From: Halisarca cf. caerulea
Taxonomy: Eukaryota > Porifera > Demospongiae > Chondrillida > Halisarcidae
DNA length: 64,000 nt
NCBI GenBank assembly: GCA_963170055.1
Contig: CAUJGJ010000049.1
Coordinates: 69,501 to 133,500 of the forward strand
Direction: 5' to 3'
Positions 1 through 11,170 of the stretch are shown piece after piece. Each line of letters opens with the position of its first letter. The first letter of the stretch is position 1. The position numbers were made by a program, and so were the translations under genes. Under the pieces are notes generated by a model. That model ran no database searches, was not told the origin of the DNA, and saw only the letters and a program-made list of their open reading frames with translations.

Positions 1-2164
1 ATATTGGTATTAGCACCAGCATTTCCAACATTACACAAATACGCCAACAGTAGTTAAGAATCTTCATGTGTGTCCACTGGGAATGTGCGTGGTGCTAGTG
101 CCAAATATTTCTATTAGCACCACCATATCCAACACTACACAAATACGCCCACAGTACTTCAGTAAGGTCATGAGTGCCCATTGAGAATGTGCGTGGTGCT
201 AGTGCCAAATATTGGTATTAGCACCAGCATATCCAACACTACATAAATACGCCAAGAGCACCTCAGAAACTTCATGTGTGTCCACCGGGAATGTGCGTGG
301 TGCTAGTGCCAAATATTGGTATTAGCACCAGCATATCCAACACTACACAAATACGCCAACAGTAGTTAAGAATCTTCATGTGTGTCCACTGGGAATGTAC
401 GTGGTGCTAGTGGCAAATATTGGTATTAGCACCAGCATATCCAACACTACACAAATACGTCAACACCACTTCAGAAAGATCATGTGTGTCCACTGGGAAT
501 GTGCGTGGTGCTAGTGCCAAATATTGGTATTAGCACCAGCATATCCAACATTACACAAATACGCCCACAGTAGTTAAGAAACTTCATGTGTGTCCACTGG
601 GAATGTGCGTGGTGCTAGTGCCAAATATTGGTATTAGCACCAGCATAACCAACATTACACAAATACGCCCACAGTAGTTAAGAAACTTCATGTGTGTCCA
701 CTGGGAATGTGCGTGGTGCTAGTGCCAAATATTGGTATTAGCACCAGCATATCCAACATTACACAAATACGCCCACAGTAGTTAAGAAACTTCATGTGTG
801 TCCACTGGGAATGTGCGTGGTGCTAGTGCCAAATATTGGTATTAGCACCAGCATATCCAACATTACACAAATACGCCCACAGTAGTTAAGAAACTTCATG
901 TGTGTCCACTGGGAATGTGCGTGGTGCTAGTGCCAAATATTGGTATTAGCACCAGCATATCCAACACTACACAAATACGCCCACAGCACTTCAGAAACTT
1001 CATGTGTGTCCACTGGGAATGTGCATGGTGCTAGTGCCAAATATTGGTATTAGCACCACCATATCCAACATTACACAAATACGCCCACAGTAGTTAAGAA
1101 ACTTCATGTGTGTCCACTGGGAATGTGCGTGGTGCTAGTGCCAAATATTGGTATTAGCACCAGCATATCCAACACTGCACAAATACGCCCACAGCACTTC
1201 AGATAGGTCATGTGTGTCCACTGGGAATGTGCGTGGTGCTAGTGCCAAATATTGGTATTAGCAAAAGCATATCCAACATTGCACAAATACTCCCACAGTA
1301 GTTAAGAAACTTCATGTGTGTCCACTGGGAATGTGCGTGGTGCTAGTGCCAAATATTGGTATTAGCACCAGAATATCCAACACTACACAAATACGCCCAC
1401 AGCACTTCAGAAACTTCATGTGTGTCCACTGGGAATGTGCGTGGTGCTAGTGCCAAATATTGGTATTAGCACCAGCATATCCAACATTACACAAATACGC
1501 CCACAGTAGTTAAGAAACTTCATGTGTGTCCACTGGGAATGTGCGTGGTGCTAGTGCCAAATATTGGTATTAGCACCAGCATATCCAACACTACACAAAT
1601 AAGCCCACAGCACTTCAGAAACTTCATGTGTGTCCACTGGGAATGTGCGTGGTGCTAGTGCCAAATATTGGTATTAGCACCAGCATATCCAACACTACAC
1701 AAATACGCTCACAGCACTTCAGAAACTTCATGTGTGTCCACTGGGAATGTGCGTGGTGCTAGTGCCAAATATTGGTATTAGCAACAGCATATCCAACACT
1801 ACATAAATACGCTCACAGCACTTCAGAAACTTCATGTGTGTCCACTGGGAATGTGCGTGGTGCTAGTGCCAAATATTGGCATTAGCACCAGAATATCCAA
1901 CACTACACAAATAAGCCCACAGCACTTAAGAAACTTCATGTGTGTCCACTGGGAATGTGCGTGGTGCTAGTGCCAAATATTGGTATAAGCACCAGCATAT
2001 CCAAAACTACATAAATACGCCCAGAGCACCTCAGAAACTTCATGTGTGTCCACCGGGAATGTGCGTGGTGCTAGTGCCAAATATTGGTATTAGCACAAGC
2101 ATATCCAACACTACACAAATACGCCCACAGCACTTCAGTAAGGTCATGTGTGCCCACTGGGAAT
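1..2164. repeat. Mixed monomer domain, left end
   Basis: About 21 monomers of types A and B in irregular order, entered in mid-array. A type C unit occurs at about 103-206 and a type D-like unit follows (CATAAATACGCC, CACCTCAG, CCACCGGG). Four consecutive B units lie at 519-934. I saw no higher-order period of two or more full turns here. Single-copy changes, such as AGCAAAAGCATATCC near 1260, show that these units have had time to drift independently. No gene or other feature is present. Confidence 0.85.
727..830 (+). repeat. Satellite monomer, type B (reference copy)
   Basis: This is a complete 104-bp unit of the second major subfamily. It differs from type A in two linked places: CATTACAC at monomer positions 31-38 and AGTAGTTAAGAAACTTCATG at 51-70. 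The two changes occur together in most copies, so they mark a true subfamily and not independent point changes. Four type B units lie side by side at 519-934. Minor variants read GAATCTTCATG, GTAACTTCATG or AAAAACTTCATG, and CATCACAC or CATTACGC. Recombinants with CACTACAC plus AGTAGTTAAG also exist, for example near 60650 and 63440. Confidence 0.93.
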
Positions 2165-4059
2165 GTGCGTGGTGCTAGTGCCAAATATTGGTATTAGCAC
2201 CAGCATATCCCACACTACACAAATATGCCCACAGCACTTCAGAAACTTCATGTGTATCCACTGGTAATGTGCGTGGTGCTAGTGCCAAATATTGGTATTA
2301 GCACCAGCATATCCAACATTACACAAATACGCCAACAGTAGTTAAGAATCTTCATGTGTTTCAACTGGGAATGTGCGTGGTGCTAGTGCCAAATATTGGT
2401 ATTAGCACCAGCATATCCAACACTACACAAATACGCCCTCAGCACTTCAGAAACTTCATGTGTATCCACTGGGAATGTGCGTGGTGCTAGTGCCAAATAT
2501 TGGTATTAGCACCAGCATATCCAACACTACACAAATACGCCCACAGCACTTCAGTAAGGTCATGTGTGTCCACTGGGAATGTGCGTGGGGCTAGTGCCAA
2601 ATATTGGTATTAGCACCAGCATTTCCAACACTACACAAATACGCCCACAGCACTTCAGAAAGGTCATGTGTGCCCACTGGGAATGTGCGTGGTGCTAGTG
2701 CCAAATATTAAATTAGCACCAGTATATCCAACACTACACAAATACGCCCACAGCACTTGAGAAACTTCACGTGTGTCCACTGGGAATGTGCGTGGTGCTA
2801 GTGCCAAATATTGGTATTAGCACCAGCATATCCAACACTACACAAATACACCCACAGCACTTCAGAAAGGTCATGTGTGTCCACTGGGAATGTGCGTGGT
2901 GCTAGTGCCAAATATTGGAATTAGCACCAGCATATCCAACACTACACAAATGCGCCCCCAGAACTTCAGAAAGGTCATGTGTGTCCACTGGGAATGTGCG
3001 TGGTGCTAGTGCCAAATATTGGTATTAGCACCAGCATATCCAACATTACGCAAATACGCCCACAGTAGTTAAGAAACTTCATGTGTGTCCACTGGGAATG
3101 TGCGTGGTGTTAGTGCCAAATATTGGTATTAGCACCAGCATATCCAACACTACACAAATAAGCCCACAGCACTTCAGAAACTTCATGTGTGTCCACTGGG
3201 AATGTGCGTGGTGCTAGTGCCAAATATTGGTATTAGCACCAGCATATCCAACACTACACAAATACGCTCACAGCACTTCAGAAAGGTCATGTGTGTCCAC
3301 TGGGAATGTGCGTGGTGCTAGTGCCAAATATTGGTATTAGCACCAGCATATCCCACACTACACAAATACGCCCACAGCACTTCAGAAACTTCATGTGTAT
3401 CCACTGGTAATGTGCGTGGTGCTAGTGCCAAATATTGGTATTAGCACCAGCATATCCAACATTACACAAATACGCCAACAGTAGTTAAGAATCTTCATGT
3501 GTTTCAACTGGGAATGTGCGTGGTGCTAGTGCCAAATATTGGTATTAGCACCAGCATATCCAACACTACACAAATACGCCCTCAGCACTTCAGAAACTTC
3601 ATGTGTATCCACTGGGAATGTGCGTGGTGCTAGTGCCAAATATTGGTATTAGCACCAGCATATCCAACACTACACAAATACGCCCACAGCACTTCAGTAA
3701 GGTCATGTGTGTCCACTGGGAATGTGCGTGGGGCTAGTGCCAAATATTGGTATTAGCACCAGCATTTCCAACACTACACAAATACGCCCACAGCACTTCA
3801 GAAAGGTCATGTGTGCCCACTGGGAATGTGCGTGGTGCTAGTGCCAAATATTAAATTAGCACCAGTATATCCAACACTACACAAATACGCCCACAGCACT
3901 TGAGAAACTTCACGTGTGTCCACTGGGAATGTGCGTGGTGCTAGTGCCAAATATTGGTATTAGCACCAGCATATCCAACACTACACAAATACGCCCACAG
4001 CACTTCAGAAAGGTCATGTGTGTCCACTGGGAATGTGCGTGGTGCTAGTGCCAAATATT
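2165..4059. repeat. 11-monomer higher-order repeat, 1143 bp, about 1.7 copies
   Basis: Positions 2165-2916 and 3308-4059 match at an offset of 1143 bp, which is 11 monomers minus one base. Linked private markers recur at this offset: TATCCCACACTAC, TGTATCCACTGGTAATG, GTGTTTCAACTGGG, CGTGGGGCTAG and ATATTAAATTAGC. The last is a one-base deletion carried by both copies, so the deletion came before the duplication. The span between the shared parts (2917-3307) is four ordinary monomers. Confidence 0.88.
2703..2805 (+). repeat. 103-bp monomer (one-base deletion), copied at 3846-3948
   Basis: The hairpin 3' arm reads ATATTAAATTAGC instead of ATATTGGTATTAGC, which shortens the unit by one base and destroys the CCAA/TTGG pairing. 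The same lesion appears exactly 1143 bp later and nowhere else that I could find, so it marks one duplication event. Confidence 0.9.
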
Positions 4060-6216
4060 TCTATTAGCACCACCATATCCAACACTACACAAATACGCCC
4101 ACAGTACTTCACTAAGGTCATGAGTGCCCAATGGAAATGTGCGTAGTGCTAGTGTCAAATATTGGTATTAGCACCAGCATATCCAACACTACATAAATAC
4201 GCCAAGAGAACCTCAGAAACTTCATGTGTGTAAACTGGGAATGTGCGTAGTGCTAGTGCCAAATATTGGTATTAGCACCAGCATATCCAACACTACACAA
4301 ATACGCCCACAGCACTTCAGTAAGGTCATGTGTGCCCACTGGGAATGTGCGTGGTGCTAGTGCCAAATATTGGTATTAGCACCACCATATCCAACACTAC
4401 ACAAATACGCCCACAGCACTTCAGAAAGGTCATGTGTGTCCACTGGGAATGTGCGTGGTGCTAGTGCAAAATATTGGTATTAGCACCAGCATATCCAACA
4501 ATACACAAATAGGCCCACACCACTTCAGTAAGGTCATGTGTGTCCACTGGGAATGTGCGTGGTGCTAGTGCCAATTATTGGTATTAGCACCAGCATATCC
4601 AACACTACACAAATACGCTCACAGCACTTCAGAAAGGTCATGTGTGTCCACTGGGAATGTGCGTGGTGCTAGTGCCAAATATTGGTATTAGCACCAGCAT
4701 ATCCAACTCTACACAAATACGCCCACAGCACTTCAGAAAGGTCATGTGTGTCCACTGGGAATGTGCGTGGTGCTAGTGCCAAATATTGGTATTAGCACCA
4801 GCATATCCAACATCACACAAATACGCCCACAGTAGTTAAGAAACTTCATGTGTGTCCACTGGGAATGTGCGTGGTGCTATTGCCAAATATATGTATTAGC
4901 ACCAGCATATCCAACATTACACAAATACGCCCACAGTAGTTAAGAAACTTCATGTTTGTCCACTGGGAATGTGCGTGGTGCTAGTGCCAAATATTGGTAT
5001 TAGCACCAGCATATCCAACATTACACAAATACGCCCACAGTAGTTAAGAAACTTCATGTGTGTCCACTGGGAATGTGCGTGGTGCTAGTGCCAAATATTG
5101 GTATTAGCACCAGCATATCCAACATTACGCAAATACGCCCACAGTAGTTAAGAAACTTCATGTGTGTCCACTGGGAATGTGCGTGGTGCTAGTGCCAAAT
5201 ATTTTTATTAGCACCAGCATATCCAACACTACACAAATACGCCCACATTACTTCATAAAGGTCATGTGTGTCCACTGGGAATGTGCGTGGTGCTAGTGCC
5301 AAATATTGGTATTAGCACCAGCATATCCAACACTACACAAATAAGCCCACAGCACTTCAGAAACTTCATGTGTGTCCACTGGGAATGTGCGTGGTGCTAG
5401 TGCCAAATATTGGTATTAGCACCAGCATATCCAACACTACACAAATACGCCCACAGTAGTTAAGAATCTTCATGTGTGTCCACTGGGAATGTGCGTGGGG
5501 CTAGTGCCAAATATTGGTATTAGCACCAGCATATCCAACACTACACAAATAAGCCCACAGCACTTCAGAAACTTCACGTGAGTCCACTGGGAATGTGCGT
5601 GGTGCTAGTGCCAAATATTGGTATTAGCACCAGCATATCCAACACTACACAAATACGCTCACAGCACTTCAGAAAGGTCATGTGTGTCTACTGGGAATGT
5701 GCGTGGTGCTAGTGCCAAATATTGGTATTAGCACCAGCATATCCAACACTACACAAATACGCTCACAGCACTTCAGAAAGGTCATGTGTGTCCACTGGGA
5801 ATGTGCGTGGTGCTAGTGCCAAATATTGGTATTAGCACCAGCATATCCAACACTACACAAATATGCCCCCAGAACTTAAGAAAGGTCATGTGTGTCCACT
5901 GGGAATGTGCGTAGTGCTAGTGCCAAATATTGGTATTAGCACCAGCATATCCAACATCACACAAATACGCCCACAGTAGTTAAGAAACTTCATGTGTGTC
6001 CACTGGGAATGTGCGTGGTGCTAGTGCCAAATATTGGTATTAGCACCAGCATATCCAACATTACACAAATACGCCCACAGTAGTTAAGAAACTTCATGTT
6101 TGTCCACTGGGAATGTGCGTGGTGCTAGTGCCAAATATTGGTATTAGCACCAGCATATGCAACATTACACAAATACGCCCACAGTAGTTAAAAAACTTCA
6201 TGTGTGTCCACTGGGA

Positions 6217-6262
6217 ATGTGCGTGGTGCTAGTGCCAAATATTGGTATTAGCACCAGCATAT
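6217..6262 (+). other. Imperfect dyad / hairpin at the monomer junction (reference copy)
   Basis: The 15-nt arm TGGTGCTAGTGCCAA (6224-6238) faces TTGGTATTAGCACCA (6242-6256) across the 3-nt loop ATA. Thirteen of 15 positions are Watson-Crick and the other two are G-T. A single bulged G (6223) then allows six more pairs, ATGTGC (6217-6222) with GCATAT (6257-6262), one of them G-T. In + strand RNA all three G-T positions become G.U pairs, giving about 21 paired positions. In the complementary strand they are A.C mismatches, so folding should be strand-biased. The same element recurs once per monomer, every 104 bp. It has no bacterial-terminator context and no known ribozyme core. Its role (cruciform, processing signal for satellite RNA, or none) is unknown. 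Confidence 0.85.
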
Positions 6263-6340
6263 CCAACACTACACAAATACGCCCACAGCACTTCAGAAAC
6301 TTCATGTGTGTCCACTGGGAATGTGCGTGGTGCTAGTGCC
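6237..6340 (+). repeat. Satellite monomer, type A (reference copy)
   Basis: This is a complete 104-bp unit with the commonest base at each position, useful as a reference. Type A is marked by CACTACAC at monomer positions 31-38 and AGCACTTCAGAAACTTCATG at 51-70. Composition is 31 A, 27 C, 21 G and 25 T (46 % GC), with only two CpGs (ATACGCCC and TGCGTGG). A frequent sister form reads AAAGGTCATG instead of AAACTTCATG at 61-70, and another reads GTAAGGTCATG. The unit holds single AATATT (SspI) and CTAG sites, so either enzyme should give a 104-bp ladder. There is no reading frame through the unit: 104 is not a multiple of 3 and stops recur in the frames. Confidence 0.95.
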
Positions 6341-6488
6341 AAATATTGGTATTAGCACCAGCATATCCAACATTACACAATTACGCCCACAGTAGTTAAG
6401 AATCTTCATGTGTGTCCACTGGGAATGTGCGTGGTGCTAGTGCCAAATATTGGTATTAGCACCACCATATCCAACACTAAACAAATAT

Positions 6489-9400
6489 GCCCACAGCACT
6501 TCAGAAACTTCATGTGTGTCCACTGGGAATGTGCGTGGTGCTAGTGCCAAATATTGGTATTAGCACCAGCATATCCAACACTACACAAATACGTCAACAC
6601 CACTTCAGAAAGGTCATGTGTGTCCACTGGGAATGTGCGTGGTGCTAGTGCCAAATATTGGTATTAGCACCAGCATATCCAACACTACACAAATACACCC
6701 ACAGCACTTCAGAAAGGTCATGTGTGTCCACTGGGAATGTGCGTGGTGCTAGTGCCAAATATTGGTATTAGCACCAGCATATCCAACACTACACAAATGC
6801 GCCCCCAGAACTTCAGAAAGGTCATGTGTGTCCACTGGGAATGTGCGTGGTGCTAGTGCCAAATATTGGTATTAGCACCAGCATATCCAACATTACGCAA
6901 ATACGCCCACAGTAGTTAAGAAACTTCATGTGTGTCCACTGGGAATGTACGTGGTGTTAGTGCCAAATATTGGTATTAGCACCAGCATATCCAACACTAC
7001 ACAAATAAGCCCACAGCACTTCAGAAACTTCATGTGTGTCCACTGGGAATGTACGTGGTGCTAGTGCCAAATATTGGTATTAGCACCAGCATATCCAACA
7101 TTACACAAATACGCTCACAGCACTTCAGAAAGGTCATGTGTGTCCACTGGGAATGTGCGTGGTGCTAGTGCCAAATATTGGTATTAGCACCAGCATATCC
7201 AACACTACACAAATACGCCCACAGCACTTCAGAAACTTCATGTGTGTCCACTGGGAATGTGCGTGGTGCTAGTGCCAAATATTGGTATTAGCACCAGCAT
7301 ATCCAACATTACACAAATACGCCCACAGTAGTTAAGAATCTTCATGTGTGTCCACTGGGAATGTGCGTGGTGCTAGTGCCAAATATTGGTATTAGCACCA
7401 GCATATCCAACACTACACAAATACGCCCACATTACTTCAGAAAGGTCATGTGTGTCCACTGGGAATGTGCGTGGTGCTAGTGCCAAATATTGGTATTAGC
7501 ACCAGCATATCCAACAATACACAAATACGCCCACAGTAGTTAAGAAACTTCATGTGTGTCCACTGGGAATGTGCGTGGTGCTAGTGCCAAATATTGGTAT
7601 TAGCACCAGCATATCCAACACTACACAAATAAGCCCACAGCACTTCAGAAACTTCACGTGAGTCCACTGGGAATGTGCGTGGTGCTAGTGCCAAATATTG
7701 GTATTAGCACCAGCATATCCAACACTACACAAATACGCTCACAGCACTTCAGAAACTTCATGTGTGTCCACTGGGAATGTGCGTGGTGCTAGTGCCAAAT
7801 ATTGGTATTAGCACCAGCATATCCAACACTACACAAATACGCCCACATTACTTCAGAAAGGTCATGTGTGTCCACTGGGAATGTGCGTGGTGCTAGTGCC
7901 AAATATTGGTATTAGCACCAGCATATCCAACAATACACAAATACGCCCACAGTAGTTAAGAAACTTCATGTGTGTCCACTGGGAATGTGCGTGGTGCTAG
8001 TGCCAAATATTGGTATTAGCACCAGCATATCCAACACTACACAAATAAGCCCACAGCACTTCAGAAACTTCATGTGTGTCCACTGGGAATGTGCGTGGTG
8101 CTAGTGCCAAATATTGGTATTAGCACCAGCATATCCAACACTACACAAATACGTCAACACCACTTCAGAAAGGTCATGTGTGTCCACTGGGAATGTGCGT
8201 GGTGCTAGTGCCAAATATTGGTATTAGCACCAGCATATCCAACACTACACAAATACACCCACAGCACTTCAGAAAGGTCATGTGTGTCCACTGGGAATGT
8301 GCGTGGTGCTAGTGCCAAATATTGGTATTAGCACCAGCATATCCAACACTACACAAATGCGCCCCCAGAACTTCAGAAAGGTCATGTGTGTCCACTGGGA
8401 ATGTGCGTGGTGCTAGTGCCAAATATTGGTATTAGCACCAGCATATCCAACATTACGCAAATACGCCCACAGTAGTTAAGAAACTTCATGTGTGTCCACT
8501 GGGAATGTACGTGGTGTTAGTGCCAAATATTGGTATTAGCACCAGCATATCCAACACTACACAAATAAGCCCACAGCACTTCAGAAACTTCATGTGTGTC
8601 CACTGGGAATGTACGTGGTGCTAGTGCCAAATATTGGTATTAGCACCAGCATATCCAACATTACACAAATACGCTCACAGCACTTCAGAAAGGTCATGTG
8701 TGTCCACTGGGAATGTGCGTGGTGCTAGTGCCAAATATTGGTATTAGCACCAGCATATCCAACACTACACAAATACGCCCACAGCACTTCAGAAACTTCA
8801 TGTGTGTCCACTGGGAATGTGCGTGGTGCTAGTGCCAAATATTGGTATTAGCACCAGCATATCCAACATTACACAAATACGCCCACAGTAGTTAAGAATC
8901 TTCATGTGTGTCCACTGGGAATGTGCGTGGTGCTAGTGCCAAATATTGGTATTAGCACCAGCATATCCAACACTACACAAATACGCCCACATTACTTCAG
9001 AAAGGTCATGTGTGTCCACTGGGAATGTGCGTGGTGCTAGTGCCAAATATTGGTATTAGCACCAGCATATCCAACAATACACAAATACGCCCACAGTAGT
9101 TAAGAAACTTCATGTGTGTCCACTGGGAATGTGCGTGGTGCTAGTGCCAAATATTGGTATTAGCACCAGCATATCCAACACTACACAAATAAGCCCACAG
9201 CACTTCAGAAACTTCACGTGAGTCCACTGGGAATGTGCGTGGTGCTAGTGCCAAATATTGGTATTAGCACCAGCATATCCAACACTACACAAATACGCTC
9301 ACAGCACTTCAGAAACTTCATGTGTGTCCACTGGGAATGTGCGTGGTGCTAGTGCCAAATATTGGTATTAGCACCAGCATATCCAACACTACACAAATAC

Positions 9401-9630
9401 GCCCACATTACTTCAGAAAGGTCATGTGTGTCCACTGGGAATGTGCGTGGTGCTAGTGCCAAATATTGGTATTAGCACCAGCATATCCAACAATACACAA
9501 ATACGCCCACAGTAGTTAAGAAACTTCATGTGTGTCCACTGGGAATGTGCGTGGTGCTAGTGCCAAATATTGGTATTAGCACCAGCATATCCAACACTAC
9601 ACAAATAAGCCCACAGCACTTCAGAAACTT
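6489..9630. repeat. 15-monomer higher-order repeat, 1560 bp, two copies
   Basis: The segment 6489-8048 is repeated at 8049-9608 with an offset of exactly 1560 bp (15 x 104). Markers repeated in order are ACGTCAACACCACTTC (6591, 8151), AATACACCCAC, AATGCGCCCCCAG, CATTACGC, GTACGTGGTGTTAG, AATAAGCCC, CATTACTTCAG and CACGTGAGTCC. No length change separates the copies. The unit itself ends in nested 4-monomer repeats. Confidence 0.9.
7381..8048. repeat. 4-monomer unit (416 bp), first cluster
   Basis: A four-unit series starts at 7381 and again at 7797. The order is a unit with CCCACATTACTTCAGAAAGG, a unit with CAATACAC plus AGTAGTTAAG, a unit with AATAAGCCC plus CACGTGAGTCC, and a unit with ATACGCTCAC. 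The second turn is cut after its third monomer, where the 15-monomer copy begins again. Confidence 0.82.
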
Positions 9631-10189
9631 CACGTGAGTCCACTGGGAATGTGCGTGGTGCTAGTGCCAAATATTGGTATTAGCACCAGCATATCCAACA
9701 CTACACAAATACGCTCACAGCACTTCAGAAACTTCATGTGTGTCCACTCGGAATGTGCGTGGTGCTAGTGCCAAATATTGGTATTAGCACCAGCATATCC
9801 AACACTACACAAATACGCCCACATTACTTCAGAAAGGTCATGTATGTCCACTGGGAATGTGCGTGGTGCTAGTGCCAAATATTGGTATTAGCACCAGTAT
9901 ATCCAACAATACACAAATACGCCCACAGTAGTTAAGAAACTTCATGTGTGTCCACTGGGAATGTGCGTGGTGTTAGTGCCAAATATTGGTATTAGCACCA
10001 GCATATCCAACACTACACAAATAAGCCCACAGCACTTCAGAAACTTCATGTGTGTCCACTGGGAATGTGCGTGGTGCTAGTGCCAAATATTGGTATTAAC
10101 ACCAGCATATCCAACACTACACAAATACGCTCACAGCACTTCACAAAAGGTCATGTGTGTCCACTGGGAATGTGCGTGGTGCTAGTGCC
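8941..10189. repeat. 4-monomer unit (416 bp), three tandem turns
   Basis: The same four-unit series begins at 8941, 9357 and 9773. The marker CAATACAC falls at about 9073, 9489 and 9905, each 416 bp apart. The third turn has drifted: GTATGTCC, CACCAGTATATCC, GTGTTAGTGCC, and a final monomer one base longer than usual. The first cluster has only one complete turn and part of another, so local expansion happened here after the 15-monomer duplication. Confidence 0.84.
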
Positions 10190-11170
10190 AAATATTGTTA
10201 TTAGCACCAGCATATCCAACTCTACACAAATACGCCCACATTACTTCAGAAAGGTCATGTGTGTCCACTGGGAATGTGCGTGGTGCTAGTGCCAAATATT
10301 GGTATTAGCACCAGCATATCCAACATTACACAAATACGCCCACAGTAGTTAAGTAACTTCATGTGTGTCCACTGGGAATGTGCGTGGTGCTAGTGCCAAA
10401 TATTGGTATTAGCACCAGCATATCCAACTCTACACAAATACGCCCACAGCACTTCAGAAAGGTCATGTGTGTCCACTGGGAATGTGCGTTGTGCTAGTGC
10501 CAAATATTGGTATTAGCACCAGCATATCCAACATTACACAAATACGCCCACAGTAGTTAAGAAACTTCATGTGTCTCCATTGGGAATGTGCGTGGTGCTA
10601 GTGCCAAATATTGGTATTAGCACCAGCATATCCAACATTACACAAATACGCCCACAGTAGTTAAGTAACTTCATGTGTTTCCACTGGGAATGTGCGTGGT
10701 GCTAGTGCCAAATATTGGTATTAGCACCAGCATATCCAACTCTACACAAATACGCCCACAGCACTTCAGAAAGGTCATGTGTGTCCACTGGGAATGTGCG
10801 TGGTGCTAGTGCCAAATATTTCTATTAGCACCACCATATCCAACACTACACAAATACACCCACAGTACTTCAGTAAGGTCATGAGTGCCCACTGGGAATG
10901 TAAGTGGTGCTAGTGCCAAATATTGGTATTAGCACCAGCATATCCAACACTAAATAAATACGCCCAGAGCACCTTAGAAACTTCATGTGTGTCCACTGGG
11001 CATGTGCGTGGTGCTAGTGCCAAATATTGGTATTAGCACCAGAATATCCAACACTACACAAATACGCCCACAGCACTTCAGTAAGGTCATGTGTGCCCAC
11101 CGGGAATGTGTGTGGTGCTAGTGCCAAATATTGGTATTAGCACCAGCATATCCAACACTACACAAATACG
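9780..11170. repeat. Long-range duplicate of 18309-19699
   Basis: About 1.39 kb (13 monomers) matches 18309-19699 at an offset of 8529 bp (82 monomers plus one base). Shared private markers include GTATGTCCACTGGG, GGTATTAACACC, TTCACAAAAGG, ATATTGTTATTAG, GTAAGTAACTTC, GCGTTGTGCTAG, GTGTCTCCATTGGG and the C-D cassette. Small differences exist, for example CATTACTTCAG versus CAGCACTTCAG near 10233/18760. The copies are therefore related but not identical. Confidence 0.87.
10085..10189 (+). repeat. 105-bp monomer (one-base insertion), copied at 18614-18718
   Basis: The unit reads CACTTCACAAAAGGTCATG, one base longer than CACTTCAGAAAGGTCATG, and also GGTATTAACACC in place of GGTATTAGCACC. Both changes recur 8529 bp later, which ties the two segments together. 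The TAG to TAA/AAC change shifts where stops fall and accounts for the open frames of about 79 codons here. Confidence 0.88.

Larger units (their letters stand above)
4060..6488. repeat. Mixed monomer domain homologous to 11.3-13.6 kb
   Basis: About 23 monomers. Order and private markers (CTATTGCC, CATGTTTGTCC, CATTACGC, CATTACTTCATAAAGG, CACGTGAGTCC, ATATGCCCCCAG) repeat in the same order between 11.4 and 13.6 kb at offsets of 6553 or 7073 bp. The two offsets differ because the later copy holds five extra monomers. The right part (5821-6548) is the first copy of the 7-monomer cassette described at 12894. No other feature is seen. Confidence 0.82.

Noticed and set aside
6224..6240. Helitron-type end: hairpin near CTAG followed by T
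   Set aside because: CTAG lies inside the hairpin, not after it. No 5' TC terminus, A/T insertion site or unique element body is seen. A satellite derived from a Helitron cannot be excluded but is unsupported.
6235..6245. CArG box (serum response factor/MADS site) at CCAAATATTGG
   Set aside because: The A/T core is seven bases, one longer than CC(A/T)6GG, and the motif is explained by the hairpin symmetry.
6224..6256. Rho-independent terminator or tRNA/ncRNA gene at the hairpin
   Set aside because: There is no U-tract after the stem and no tRNA boxes, and it recurs in every monomer of a eukaryotic satellite.
6237..6340. Hammerhead ribozyme, known from some animal satellites
   Set aside because: I searched both strands of the monomer for a CTGANGA core with GAAA and a cleavage triplet. 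TTCTGAAGTGC on the minus strand is the nearest and does not fit.
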